From: Nitrospira japonica
GTDB taxonomy: Bacteria; Nitrospirota; Nitrospiria; Nitrospirales; Nitrospiraceae
Assembly: GCF_900169565.1 (NCBI RefSeq)
Contig: NZ_LT828648.1
Coordinates: 932,876 to 996,875 of the forward strand
DNA: 64,000 bases
Reading direction: 5' to 3'
The notes under the pieces are model-generated. The model ran no database searches. It saw only the letters and a program-made list of their open reading frames with translations, and was not told the DNA's origin. A program made the position numbers and the translations under genes. Below are positions 1-7,469 of the stretch, piece by piece (the first letter of the stretch is position 1; the number at the start of each line of letters is the position of its first letter).

Positions 1-58
1 TGTCTTTCTCGTGACGGATTGTCTAGAATGGCAATCCGTCCACGGTCAGGAGCCTAGC

Positions 59-328
59 GTGAAGGGTTTGCGGTTCGAACGAATCGGGCAGGGGCGCTAC
101 TACAATGTGGTCTTCCACTTGGGAAGCACGTATGTCCCGGTCAGCGATGAGACCGTCGACGAGCTCAAAGCCCAGAGCCTGCTCCCGGCGGAGCGGTTTC
201 TCGACCTGCTGCTCGACCGTGTCGGGTATTCCTCCTACCTGAAAGATCAGATTCGATCAGAACTGCGAAGCTCCGGAGATCCGGTGACGCAGATCACGGT
301 GCTGCAGGGCGCCATCCGCGAACTGTAA
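59..328 (+). CDS. hypothetical protein, 89 aa
   Basis: Small protein of unknown function. I chose the GTG at 59 because AGGAG lies six bases upstream (48-52). The frame stays open to the window edge, so a longer product starting outside the window cannot be excluded, and a GTG at 11 would add 16 residues. The product is mixed alpha/beta in character. An N-terminal stretch with RFERIGQGRYYNVVFHLG looks like beta strands, and the C-terminal half is helical and charged (PAERFLDLLLDRVGY). There is no signal peptide or membrane segment. It is followed directly by a palindromic element. I do not recognise the family. Confidence 0.6.
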   Translation: MKGLRFERIGQGRYYNVVFHLGSTYVPVSDETVDELKAQSLLPAERFLDLLLDRVGYSSYLKDQIRSELRSSGDPVTQITVLQGAIREL

Positions 329-451
329 AGCCCGCTGAAACTGTCCTCTAGCTGCGTTCTCAGTCGTTTGTCCACCTCGACGTACCGCGAATAGTACGCC
401 TCGGCGCTCAAACTCATTGCGGCCTTGCTAGAAAAACAGTTTGAGCGGGCT
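329..451. repeat. composite palindromic element (REP/MITE-like)
   Basis: Sixteen-base arms at 329-344 and 436-451 are inverted repeats with a single mismatch (AGCCCGCTGAAACTGT against ACAGTTTGAGCGGGCT). Nested inside are CTAGC/GCTAG (348-352, 427-431) and CGTAC/GTACG (381-385, 394-398). An alternative perfect 10-bp stem pairs 405-414 with 439-448. The element begins one base after the stop of the upstream gene and has no coding capacity. The nested design is typical of dispersed REP-like or MITE elements. That it is dispersed in the genome is inference, since I found no second copy in this window. Confidence 0.6.
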
Positions 452-643
452 CAGAGTCGACCACCGCCAATCCTCTGCGTCGCTGCGGCCTCGCCGGCGA
501 CGCTTTTGAACCCCCCGCAAAATCTCAAGTCTCTGCCCTTAGGAGTTAAGCGGACTGAACATTGCTTCTTTTGACATTTCGATTGGTCTCGTGTGCCGCG
601 TTCCGAAAGTGGGGAGAACGATCAGATCACTTCTTCTTCATCC
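452..643. other. intergenic, nothing recognised
   Basis: Between the palindromic element and the end of the convergent vapC gene. I see no ORF with a ribosome binding site, no clear promoter and no hairpin with a T tract. Confidence 0.5.
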
Positions 644-1045
644 CTAAGACGCGAAGGATGATGGTGAGATCGCAACAGCCGGAAATGCTTTTAGGACGTG
701 CCGGTCGGCTGTGACTAGGGGCACTCGCAAGTCTTGAGCGAGAGCGACGAACTCACAATCATACGCCGAGCATCCGGACTGCTCCGCCAGTGTCAGCACA
801 TTGCGAGAGATCACGCTGTACTCGTGTCCGTCCAACCACCGTTCGACTTCGTCGACCATAGAAATCGCCTCGTTGAGTGCTAGCACGTCGTTTCTCACGA
901 GACCGATTAACACATTGCGGAATTCGGACCGCCACAGCAATGGGGCTGCCCATATGGCATCACGACGCAGTACGGCTTCGCTTTCCTCTGTTCGCTGACC
1001 CTGGACATAGAGGTAGATCAACAGATTCGTATCGGCCACGATCAT
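644..1045 (-). CDS. vapC: VapC-type PIN-domain toxin
   Basis: Predicted PIN-domain ribonuclease of a type II toxin-antitoxin pair (133 aa, normal for the family). The N terminus MIVADTNLLIYL carries the first acidic residue (Asp5). Glu41 follows in WRSEFRNVL. The C-terminal acidic residues lie in SAYDCEFVALA (Asp95) and VTADRHV (Asp113). These four acidic positions bind the catalytic metal in PIN nucleases. Its ATG overlaps the antitoxin stop by four bases (ATGA, 1042-1045), so translation is probably coupled. The RNA target cannot be predicted from sequence. Confidence 0.9.
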   Translation of the reverse strand: MIVADTNLLIYLYVQGQRTEESEAVLRRDAIWAAPLLWRSEFRNVLIGLVRNDVLALNEAISMVDEVERWLDGHEYSVISRNVLTLAEQSGCSAYDCEFVALAQDLRVPLVTADRHVLKAFPAVAISPSSFAS

Positions 1046-1284
1046 GACCGGCCGGCCACCTTGAGTTCGTCAAGGATGCGATCGGTCAGTTTCATCCCTT
1101 TCGGAGTTCGGCGAAGGGCCCGGGCTCGCGCCAATAATGCATCGGCATCGATAGGGATACTGTGGGTCATCTGTTCGAGATAGGAGATGACCTGAAAATT
1201 CAGACTCCGGCGATGAGCAGCAGCCTGTTGCTTGAGGCGTTTCACCAATGGCTCCGGAATATTCTTGATGGTCAAGGTTGCCAC
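1042..1284 (-). CDS. vapB: ribbon-helix-helix antitoxin (FitA/VapB-like)
   Basis: An 80-aa antitoxin partner of the PIN toxin. The N terminus (MATLTIKNIPEPLVKRLKQQ) fits a ribbon-helix-helix DNA-binding fold of the FitA/Arc type: one beta strand and then two helices, with AAAHRRSLNFQVISYLEQM as the second part. The C-terminal 35 residues would wrap the toxin. The start is a GTG at 1284 preceded by GGAGG about five bases upstream. The promoter and a perfect inverted repeat lie immediately upstream, which fits autoregulation by the antitoxin or the complex. Confidence 0.88.
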   Translation of the reverse strand: MATLTIKNIPEPLVKRLKQQAAAHRRSLNFQVISYLEQMTHSIPIDADALLARARALRRTPKGMKLTDRILDELKVAGRS

Positions 1285-1301
1285 GCGTTCCTCCGAATGG
1301 T

Positions 1302-1323
1302 TCCATAATGATTCCGTTATGGA
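1302..1323. promoter_or_regulatory. inverted-repeat operator of the toxin-antitoxin operon
   Basis: Perfect 7-bp arms TCCATAA (1302-1308) and TTATGGA (1317-1323) separated by 8 bases. The repeat covers the predicted transcription start and abuts the -10 box of the promoter reading left, 18 bp before the antitoxin start codon. This is the usual place for a ribbon-helix-helix autorepressor site. Confidence 0.65.
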
Positions 1324-1351
1324 TACTACCGTGGTTGACGGACCTCGTCAA
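1323..1351 (-). promoter_or_regulatory. sigma-70 promoter of the toxin-antitoxin operon
   Basis: On the minus strand, TTGACG (1346-1351) is followed by a 17-bp spacer and TAGTAT (1323-1328). The predicted start lies near 1316, leaving a leader of about 32 bases before the antitoxin GTG. Confidence 0.65.
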
Positions 1352-1462
1352 GCAATGCGAGCGCTTCACTCTCGTGGTCGCTTTAGGTGCGTGCTTGAGA
1401 GGAGGAGAATTCGTTAGAAGATCCGGGAGTGCAATCCCTCGCCACAGTCAATGAGAGCCGCG

Positions 1463-2500
1463 CTAGTCCCCGACCCGCCCTTCCTGAAACAGTTGGTTCA
1501 TGATGGTGTTTTTCATGTCGGGATCCTTATAGTATTTGAGGGCCTTGGCGTAATTGTCCATCGCGCTTTCCGGTTTGCGCCGCTGAGCATAATACTCGGC
1601 AATCCCGTGGTAGGCGCGGGCGTCCTGCTCGTTGGTTTTGAGACCCCGATTGAAGGCTTCATAGGCGTCCTGCAAGTGGCCCTTTCGCAGGGCGATCCAG
1701 CCGAGCGCCGTATGCGCCGGTCCGAAATCGGGATTGGACCGGAGCGCCTCGCTGTATTCCTTCTTCGCCAGATCCATCCGGCTGCGCGTTTCATACAGGC
1801 TGCCCAGCGCGAAGCGCACTTCGGCATCGTGCGGATTCAACCTGAGGGCCTCTTTATACGCCTGCACGGCCGCTTCCTGTTTACCCTGTTCCGCCAAGGC
1901 ACAGGCCAGGTTCGCATGGGCCACGCTGTCGTCAGGGTTGAGTTTGATCACTTCCCTGTACTGGGGAATCGCCATTTCCAGCCGGCCTTGTTCTTGATAG
2001 GCCACACCCAAGTTGGTCCGGGCCGGCGCAAAGCCGGGATCGAGCCGGACGGCCTCGCGATATTCTTTGATCGCCATGTCCGGACGATCGGCTCGCTCAT
2101 GGATCTGCGCCTGAAAGTAGTGCGGATAGGCGGACGCCGGTGCGAGCTTGGCGGCTTCCTTGTAACTCTGCTGGGATTGTTCCGATTGGCCCGACTGCGC
2201 CAGGAACAGACCCATGATGAGATGGGCGGAGGTCTGATCGCCGTGCGTCTCGACCAGATCCTCTGTCCATTCCTTGATCTGTGCGATGTCCTCCGCCTCT
2301 TGGAGACACTCGGCGTGGCTGGCCCAGGCCTCGGCGAATCGCCCCTTGAGGAGATGGGTGACGTTCAGTACGAAATGCGGACGGGGGTCCCGTTCCTCGG
2401 CGACCGAGGGATGTCGAACCCAATCCATTGCCGCCTGGGCGGCGCGCTCCCAATCTCCTTCCAGGAGAGAGGTTTCGCATGTGGTTCGATGGTCGCTCAT
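1463..2500 (-). CDS. tetratricopeptide repeat protein
   Basis: A 345-aa protein dominated by TPR units of about 34 residues from roughly residue 85 onward. Recognisable repeats end in DPGFAPARTNLG, NPDDSVAHANLA, NPHDAEVRFALG and NPDFGPAHTALG, each with the alternating Gly/Ala and Tyr/Leu packing pattern. TPR superhelices mediate protein-protein contacts, and no partner can be named. There is no signal peptide, so it is probably cytoplasmic. It starts 19 bp after the stop of the ThyX-type gene on the same strand, so the two are probably cotranscribed, although no strong ribosome binding site precedes the ATG. Confidence 0.85.
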   Translation of the reverse strand: MSDHRTTCETSLLEGDWERAAQAAMDWVRHPSVAEERDPRPHFVLNVTHLLKGRFAEAWASHAECLQEAEDIAQIKEWTEDLVETHGDQTSAHLIMGLFLAQSGQSEQSQQSYKEAAKLAPASAYPHYFQAQIHERADRPDMAIKEYREAVRLDPGFAPARTNLGVAYQEQGRLEMAIPQYREVIKLNPDDSVAHANLACALAEQGKQEAAVQAYKEALRLNPHDAEVRFALGSLYETRSRMDLAKKEYSEALRSNPDFGPAHTALGWIALRKGHLQDAYEAFNRGLKTNEQDARAYHGIAEYYAQRRKPESAMDNYAKALKYYKDPDMKNTIMNQLFQEGRVGD

Positions 2501-2519
2501 GGCGAGAAGGATGGGCCGT

Positions 2520-4007
2520 CTATCTGGTCAAGGTGTCTTCAATGTCCGGCGACGTCGCCTGCATATGTCGGCCGAGGGACGGATAGCGCTCCGTCACCTT
2601 CTCCTTGATCAGCCAGGCGATGGACCGGTAGGACCAGTGTCCCTTCACACCGGAGCGCAGCTTGGCGATGTACTCGGCCTCCGCAAAATCCATCTTGAAC
2701 AGGCACCGGACTTTGAAGCCGAACGGAATCGCATAGAGCGCGGCTTCCGCGTTGACTTTCCTCAGCTGCTCGATATCGGCCTGCACGGCATCCATCGCTT
2801 GCCGGTACTCTCCGTCGAGACCCGCCTGCACGAGCGGCTTGGGCGTCTCATAGCCGTGGCGGGTCGTGAAGTTCTGCTGGATCTGCTGGCATCGGCGATG
2901 CCGATGGAGATCGCGCCAACCGCCGATGTCCATGAGAATATCGAACGTCAAGGGATAGCCGCTGCGGAACTCCCTGATGAGTTCGTCGTACGGCCCCCTC
3001 CGGCTGAGCGCGATCTCGATCGTTTCCTGCTTCTGCTTCTCGGTCCAGTCGCGGACGACGGACAGGATGTGCCGATAGGGGGCTTGGGAGACACGGTAGA
3101 GGAGCGTCGCGACCACTTCGTCGCAGGGATCGTGCGGTTCGACCAGTTCGACCGCCTCCTGACTGCCCCACGAAGCGGCATCGTCTAGCCCGTTCCCTCG
3201 CAGCGCCTCTTTGGCGTACCGCGCGAGGTCTGTGTAGACGGCCCCTTGATACTCGCTGGACTTGGCGTGACGCGCCAGCGTGGGTGCCAGGGGTTCATAG
3301 GGGCCGGGTGCCTGCCCGGTCAACTCTCCCCAGACGTTCATCGGTGGCCGCTGGCAGGCGTCTTTCAAATCCTCTCCGATCATACGGAGCTCCGGCAATT
3401 GGGACGATAGCAGCCGCGTGATCTGCTTCTCCAGCGTCCTGATGCTGACGACTTGGCCGACGTTGGTACGGGAGGCAAGGGGCAACAGGTAACGCGTGAC
3501 GTCGAAGGCCCTGGCGGCAATCGTGCGCTGATAGTCGCCGGGCTTCATCGCTTCCGGGCGCGGATCCCGCTCCGAGAGAAACTCCACGAGCGGACCATGC
3601 AGAAGGCGGTAGATCTCTCCGAGGCTTCTCAGAATTCCCTGATAGGTTCCTTCCGTTTCACTCCCGTGGATCGCGTCCGGCACGTACCACCCGCTCGAGG
3701 CGAAGTTCTGATACCGGCTGGATTTCGCCTGCCCGTCCCACACGGGTTCGTCCTCCAGGCGGATCGCCGCCAACTCGGTGATGTCTTCGAAGCAGACGAT
3801 CACGTGACCGAGATCGGCAATGGACGCGTGACCGTAATCGAAGTAGAACTGCTCCCAGAATTTTTCAGACGAATGACCGTGGACCCATGCGATGCTGCTT
3901 TCGATGGAGTCGGGAGACCGGCTGTACCGGGCCAAGGCGTAGGCGGACTTTTCAGGCGGCATCGGGGCCACGGCGATCACGCGGCGGCTTGGACGGTCTG
4001 CACTCAT
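2520..4007 (-). CDS. FAD-dependent thymidylate synthase-like protein (tandem ThyX)
   Basis: Thy1/ThyX-like protein of 495 aa, about twice the usual 220-260 aa of ThyX, which methylates dUMP with methylenetetrahydrofolate and FAD. Two ThyX-like units are visible. The N-terminal one has YGHASIADLGHVIVCFEDIT and ends in AKSSRYQNF but lacks the RHR motif. The C-terminal one has GGWRDLHRHRRCQQIQQNF and TTRHGYE. The standard signature is RHRxxSxNxxSxR, and here the first Ser position is Gln, so activity is uncertain. I chose the ATG at 4007 because GGAG lies six bases upstream and a TATAGT -10 box lies about 45 bp upstream. A longer frame to 4163 would run into the hisS promoter. Confidence 0.75.
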   Translation of the reverse strand: MSADRPSRRVIAVAPMPPEKSAYALARYSRSPDSIESSIAWVHGHSSEKFWEQFYFDYGHASIADLGHVIVCFEDITELAAIRLEDEPVWDGQAKSSRYQNFASSGWYVPDAIHGSETEGTYQGILRSLGEIYRLLHGPLVEFLSERDPRPEAMKPGDYQRTIAARAFDVTRYLLPLASRTNVGQVVSIRTLEKQITRLLSSQLPELRMIGEDLKDACQRPPMNVWGELTGQAPGPYEPLAPTLARHAKSSEYQGAVYTDLARYAKEALRGNGLDDAASWGSQEAVELVEPHDPCDEVVATLLYRVSQAPYRHILSVVRDWTEKQKQETIEIALSRRGPYDELIREFRSGYPLTFDILMDIGGWRDLHRHRRCQQIQQNFTTRHGYETPKPLVQAGLDGEYRQAMDAVQADIEQLRKVNAEAALYAIPFGFKVRCLFKMDFAEAEYIAKLRSGVKGHWSYRSIAWLIKEKVTERYPSLGRHMQATSPDIEDTLTR

Positions 4008-4048
4008 GCGACGCTCCGGTTCAGGAAGAGACGGAAGTGGAAGGGAGC

Positions 4049-4078
4049 CACTATAGCGCTCCCCGTCCGCCCTCCGCA
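4049..4078 (-). promoter_or_regulatory. sigma-70 promoter for the ThyX-like gene
   Basis: On the minus strand, TTGCGG (4073-4078), an 18-bp spacer and TATAGT (4049-4054). The implied start near 4042 leaves a leader of about 35 bases and supports the ATG at 4007. Confidence 0.5.
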
Positions 4079-4102
4079 AGCGCATCGGCGTCCGCTCGCG
4101 CG

Positions 4103-4132
4103 TTGACTTGGCGGCGGAGCCGTCGCTATAGT
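4103..4132 (+). promoter_or_regulatory. sigma-70 promoter for hisS
   Basis: TTGACT (4103-4108), an 18-bp spacer and TATAGT (4127-4132). Transcription would begin near 4139, about 27 bases before the hisS ATG. It faces away from the ThyX-like gene promoter. Confidence 0.65.
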
Positions 4133-4165
4133 CCGCTCGCAACGACGGAGAGCCACAGTACACGC

Positions 4166-5422
4166 ATGATCAAAGGCATCAGAGGCGTCAAAGACATTTT
4201 GCCTGAGGAAACTCCTCGGTGGCGGTTCATCGAAGAAACCGCCCGCCGCTGGGCGGAGCGGTGCGGGTTTCACGAAATCCGCTTGCCGATTTTCGAGGCC
4301 ACCGCCCTGTTCGCCCGCAGCATCGGAGCCACCACGGACATCGTCGAGAAGGAGATGTACACGTTTCCCGACCGCGACGGCACGCTCCTGACCTTGCGGC
4401 CCGAGGGCACGGCCGGTACGGTTCGCTCGTTCGTCGAACATAATCGGGGTGCCGATCCGCTCCCTCAGAAATACTATTATCTCGGGCCGATGTTCCGCCA
4501 CGAGCGGCCGCAGGCCGGCCGACTCAGACAATTCCACCAGTTCGGTGTCGAATATTTCGGCACACAGGATGCCAGGGCCGACGTGGAAGTCATGTCGCTA
4601 CTCTGGCGCTTCCTGTCCGACTTGACGCTGCCGGACCTGACGCTCGAGGTCAACAGCCTGGGCACCGCGGCGGACCGGGCCGCATATCTTCCGGTACTCG
4701 TTGCGTTCCTGAAGGGGCGTACGGACCGTCTCTGTGCCAACTGCCTGCGGAGGATAGATACCAATCCCCTCCGGGTCCTCGACTGCAAGGTGCCCGAATG
4801 CCGTGCCGCGACGGACGATGCGCCTCGTCTAACGGATCACCTTTCACCGGAAGCCAGGACCCATTTCGCCGAGGTGCTGGCCGGTCTGACGTCGCTCGAT
4901 ATCCCCTATCACCTCAACGCACGCTTGGTTCGCGGGCTCGACTACTATTGCCTGACGGCTTTCGAGGTGACGTCGTCCCACTTAGGCGCGCAAAACGCCG
5001 TCGGCGCCGGCGGCCGTTATGACGGTCTGGTCGAGACCCTCGGAGGACCCCACACTCCCGCCATCGGATTCGCCGCAGGCCTTGAACGCATCTCTTTGAT
5101 GTTGCCGGATACGACGCAACCGGTTACGGTTCCCTCAGTGTACGTCGCCTCATTCGGAACGGACGGAGCGCCAGCCGGTATCCGGGTGCTGGATGCGTTA
5201 CGGCGAGCGGGGCTTGTCGCTCAAACGGATTACCGCTCCACGACGCTCAAGGCCCATCTCCGCCAGGCTGATCGCGCACGGAGCCGGTGGGCCGTCCTCC
5301 TTGGAGACGACGAGGTTCGCCGCGGATCCGTCATCGTTCGGCACATGGGGACGAAAGCACAAGCAGAGGTGCCTTTCTCGGAGATCCCTCGCCACATTCT
5401 GGCTCAACTTTCACATTCCTAA
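4166..5422 (+). CDS. hisS: histidyl-tRNA synthetase
   Basis: Class II aminoacyl-tRNA synthetase that charges tRNA-His (418 aa, normal length). The N terminus IKGIRGVKDILPEETPRW is typical. Motif 2 is YYYLGPMFRHERPQAGR at about residue 110. The histidine-specific motifs LVRGLDYYCLTAFEV and GGRYDGLVE follow near residues 255-290, and motif 3 is AIGFAAGLERI. The C-terminal anticodon-binding domain occupies about the last 95 residues. The gene diverges from the ThyX-like gene and lies immediately left of the origin region. GGAG stands 15 bases before the ATG, a long spacing. Confidence 0.97.
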   Translation: MIKGIRGVKDILPEETPRWRFIEETARRWAERCGFHEIRLPIFEATALFARSIGATTDIVEKEMYTFPDRDGTLLTLRPEGTAGTVRSFVEHNRGADPLPQKYYYLGPMFRHERPQAGRLRQFHQFGVEYFGTQDARADVEVMSLLWRFLSDLTLPDLTLEVNSLGTAADRAAYLPVLVAFLKGRTDRLCANCLRRIDTNPLRVLDCKVPECRAATDDAPRLTDHLSPEARTHFAEVLAGLTSLDIPYHLNARLVRGLDYYCLTAFEVTSSHLGAQNAVGAGGRYDGLVETLGGPHTPAIGFAAGLERISLMLPDTTQPVTVPSVYVASFGTDGAPAGIRVLDALRRAGLVAQTDYRSTTLKAHLRQADRARSRWAVLLGDDEVRRGSVIVRHMGTKAQAEVPFSEIPRHILAQLSHS

Positions 5423-5565
5423 GAGTCCTATTTTTTGGGTTGACTTCCTCTTGAAAACCCCGTACCCTCGCCCTTGTCATATCGTTATAAGCTTTTGAAT
5501 AATAAGTGAAGTTATCTCTTCTGTTTTAAATTTTCCCGATGGCTGCTTAGAAGCTGGCTTACTTG

Positions 5566-5574
5566 TTATCCACA
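5566..5574 (+). promoter_or_regulatory. DnaA box
   Basis: Perfect TTATCCACA match to the DnaA-binding consensus, close to the AT-rich block at 5477-5535. Confidence 0.75.
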
Positions 5575-6046
5575 CCCCGTCAGCCTCCGGTGTCCAGATA
5601 GTTTCTCATCGGTGATTTCAGATGATTCTCGTGATGTCCACGATTCCATCGGCGCTCTTCGTATGGTCCGTGCTCTGTATCCCCAAGCATGCGGTAACGA
5701 GGTGAGAGACAGATCGGTTGCATTTGGATTGGCCGATGATCTTTTCGATCGATGTGCAACTGGAGCAAGGGCTCTTACTTCCGAGATGTTCTCAGAAAGA
5801 AAAAATTCGTCGTCGGAGTCGGAGTAAGAATAGGTCCTGTGGACGACGAGGAAAAGAGATAAGTATCGACTGTGCAACGAGAGTTTGATTGAAGAGCCTG
5901 GTGATGAAGTTGGGGATTGACTCTGAGTTGACGGTGAGTGCAGAGTCAGCAACCTCTGGACCTGATACCCAGGGTGGTCATCTGCGTTCCTGTGATCGTG
6001 TATGTGAGAGAGACCGCATAGGTCGAATCAGCAGGCAAATATGTGG

Positions 6047-6066
6047 TTATCCACAGGTGTGAATAA
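6047..6066. promoter_or_regulatory. pair of opposing DnaA boxes before dnaA
   Basis: A perfect TTATCCACA at 6047-6055 is followed two bases later by TGTGAATAA at 6058-6066, which is a one-mismatch box in the opposite orientation. The pair ends 9 bp before the dnaA start, so it could serve both origin binding and autoregulation of dnaA. Confidence 0.7.
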
Positions 6067-6074
6067 GCCTGTGT

Positions 6075-7436
6075 ATGGGTGATATCGCAGGGATTATGAC
6101 TGTCGCGTCCGTGTGGCAAGAGGCCCTGGCCTATATCCAGGGAAAAGTCCCAAAACAGGTGTACGACACGTGGTTTACACCAGTCCACCTGGAGCGGATC
6201 GAAGACAGTACGGCCCAAATCGCTGTGCCGAATAAGTTCTTCGGAGACTGGCTGAGTCAGCACTACGGACCTCTGCTGGAAGAGGCGGTTTCCACGGCAC
6301 GCGGCGGCGGGGAAACAGCCGTCTCATTCGTGGTATTCAACCGTTTGGCAGCCAAGCCGATAGACCCGACCGTCATCGAACAGGCCAGAGCCGTCGCTGG
6401 GTCCAAGCCCAAGCGCGGCATCCAACTCAATCCGAAGTATACGTTCAAGAACTTCGTCGTCGGCGCCGGGAATCAATTCGCCCACGCTGCCTGCATGGCG
6501 GTGGCCGAGCAACCGGCGAAGGCCTACAATCCATTGTTCATCTACGGAGGGGTCGGCCTCGGGAAAACCCACCTCCTCAATGCGATCGCGAATCACGTCG
6601 CAGAACGGACGGACTTGCGGATCGCCTATCTGACAACCGAGCAGTTTACGAACGAAGTCATTAACTCCATCCGGTACGACAAGATGATGGACTTGCGCAA
6701 GCGGTACCGGCACATCGATATGTTAATGATCGACGACATTCAGTTCCTGGCGGGAAAAGAACGGACGCAGGAAGAATTCTTTCATACGTTCAATTCCCTG
6801 TATGAGGCTCACAAGCAGATCGTGCTCTCGAGCGACCGCTTCCCGAAGGACATGCCCGACATCGAGGAGCGGTTACGGTCCCGGTTCGAATGGGGGCTGA
6901 TCGCCGATCTCCAGCCGCCGGACGTCGAGACACGGATCGCGATTCTGCGCAAGAAATCAGAGGACGAGGGAGTCAGGCTGCCCGAGGACGTCATTCAGTT
7001 TCTCTCGACGACGATGAAGAGCAACATCAGGGAACTCGAAGGCTCATTGGTACGTCTCGGCGCCTATGCGTCGCTGACCGGCCAAGTCATCACGTTGGAC
7101 ATGGCCAGAAACGTTCTGAGAGATCTCATCGGCGACAAGAAGAAGATCGTGTCCCTGGAAGACATCCAAGAAGTCGTGAGCACCTGGTTCCATGTGAGAA
7201 TTGCCGATCTGAAGTCCCGGCGGCGAAGCAAGACGCTGGTTCATCCACGGCAAATTGCCATGTATCTCTGTCGGGAGTTGACCGACGCGTCATACCCGGA
7301 GATCGGACGGCATTTCGGAGGGAAGGACCACACGACGATCATTCACGCCTGCCGGCAGATCGGCAAGGCGCGGGACACCGACAGCTCGCTGCAGGCGACG
7401 CTGGATGGACTCAAGGACAAGATCCTGCGCGGCTGA
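6075..7436 (+). CDS. dnaA: chromosomal replication initiator protein DnaA
   Basis: Initiator AAA+ ATPase that binds DnaA boxes and opens oriC (453 aa). Domain I is in the first 90 residues (VWQEALAYIQGKVPKQVYDTWF). Domain III begins with the Walker A motif in FIYGGVGLGKTHLLNAI (about residue 158) and has the Walker B segment DMLMIDDIQFLAGKERTQEE. Domain IV ends with the DNA-binding signature HFGGKDHTTIIHACRQI. An alternative ATG at 6096, with AGGGA just upstream, would shorten the N terminus by seven residues. dnaN follows after 33 bp. Confidence 0.98.
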   Translation: MGDIAGIMTVASVWQEALAYIQGKVPKQVYDTWFTPVHLERIEDSTAQIAVPNKFFGDWLSQHYGPLLEEAVSTARGGGETAVSFVVFNRLAAKPIDPTVIEQARAVAGSKPKRGIQLNPKYTFKNFVVGAGNQFAHAACMAVAEQPAKAYNPLFIYGGVGLGKTHLLNAIANHVAERTDLRIAYLTTEQFTNEVINSIRYDKMMDLRKRYRHIDMLMIDDIQFLAGKERTQEEFFHTFNSLYEAHKQIVLSSDRFPKDMPDIEERLRSRFEWGLIADLQPPDVETRIAILRKKSEDEGVRLPEDVIQFLSTTMKSNIRELEGSLVRLGAYASLTGQVITLDMARNVLRDLIGDKKKIVSLEDIQEVVSTWFHVRIADLKSRRRSKTLVHPRQIAMYLCRELTDASYPEIGRHFGGKDHTTIIHACRQIGKARDTDSSLQATLDGLKDKILRG

Positions 7437-7469
7437 TAGCCGCCCGGAACACTCGGGGAGAAGGGGATC

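Larger units (their letters stand above)
5423..6074. other. oriC: candidate replication origin (oriC)
   Basis: This 650-bp gap between hisS and dnaA is clearly more AT-rich than its surroundings, most strongly at about 5477-5535, a candidate unwinding element. It holds two perfect DnaA boxes (TTATCCACA) and one variant. Position beside dnaA and dnaN is a common oriC arrangement. Weak ORFs within it have no ribosome binding sites and low-complexity, Ser-rich translations, so I treat the stretch as non-coding. Confidence 0.75.

Noticed and set aside
1451-2608. 385-aa frame opposite the TPR gene
   Set aside because: Antisense shadow of a high-GC gene with recognisable TPR units on the other strand.
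5566-5952. 128-aa reading frame on the minus strand in the hisS-dnaA gap
   Set aside because: No ribosome binding site, Ser-rich low-complexity translation and overlap with a perfect DnaA box; I treat the region as origin.
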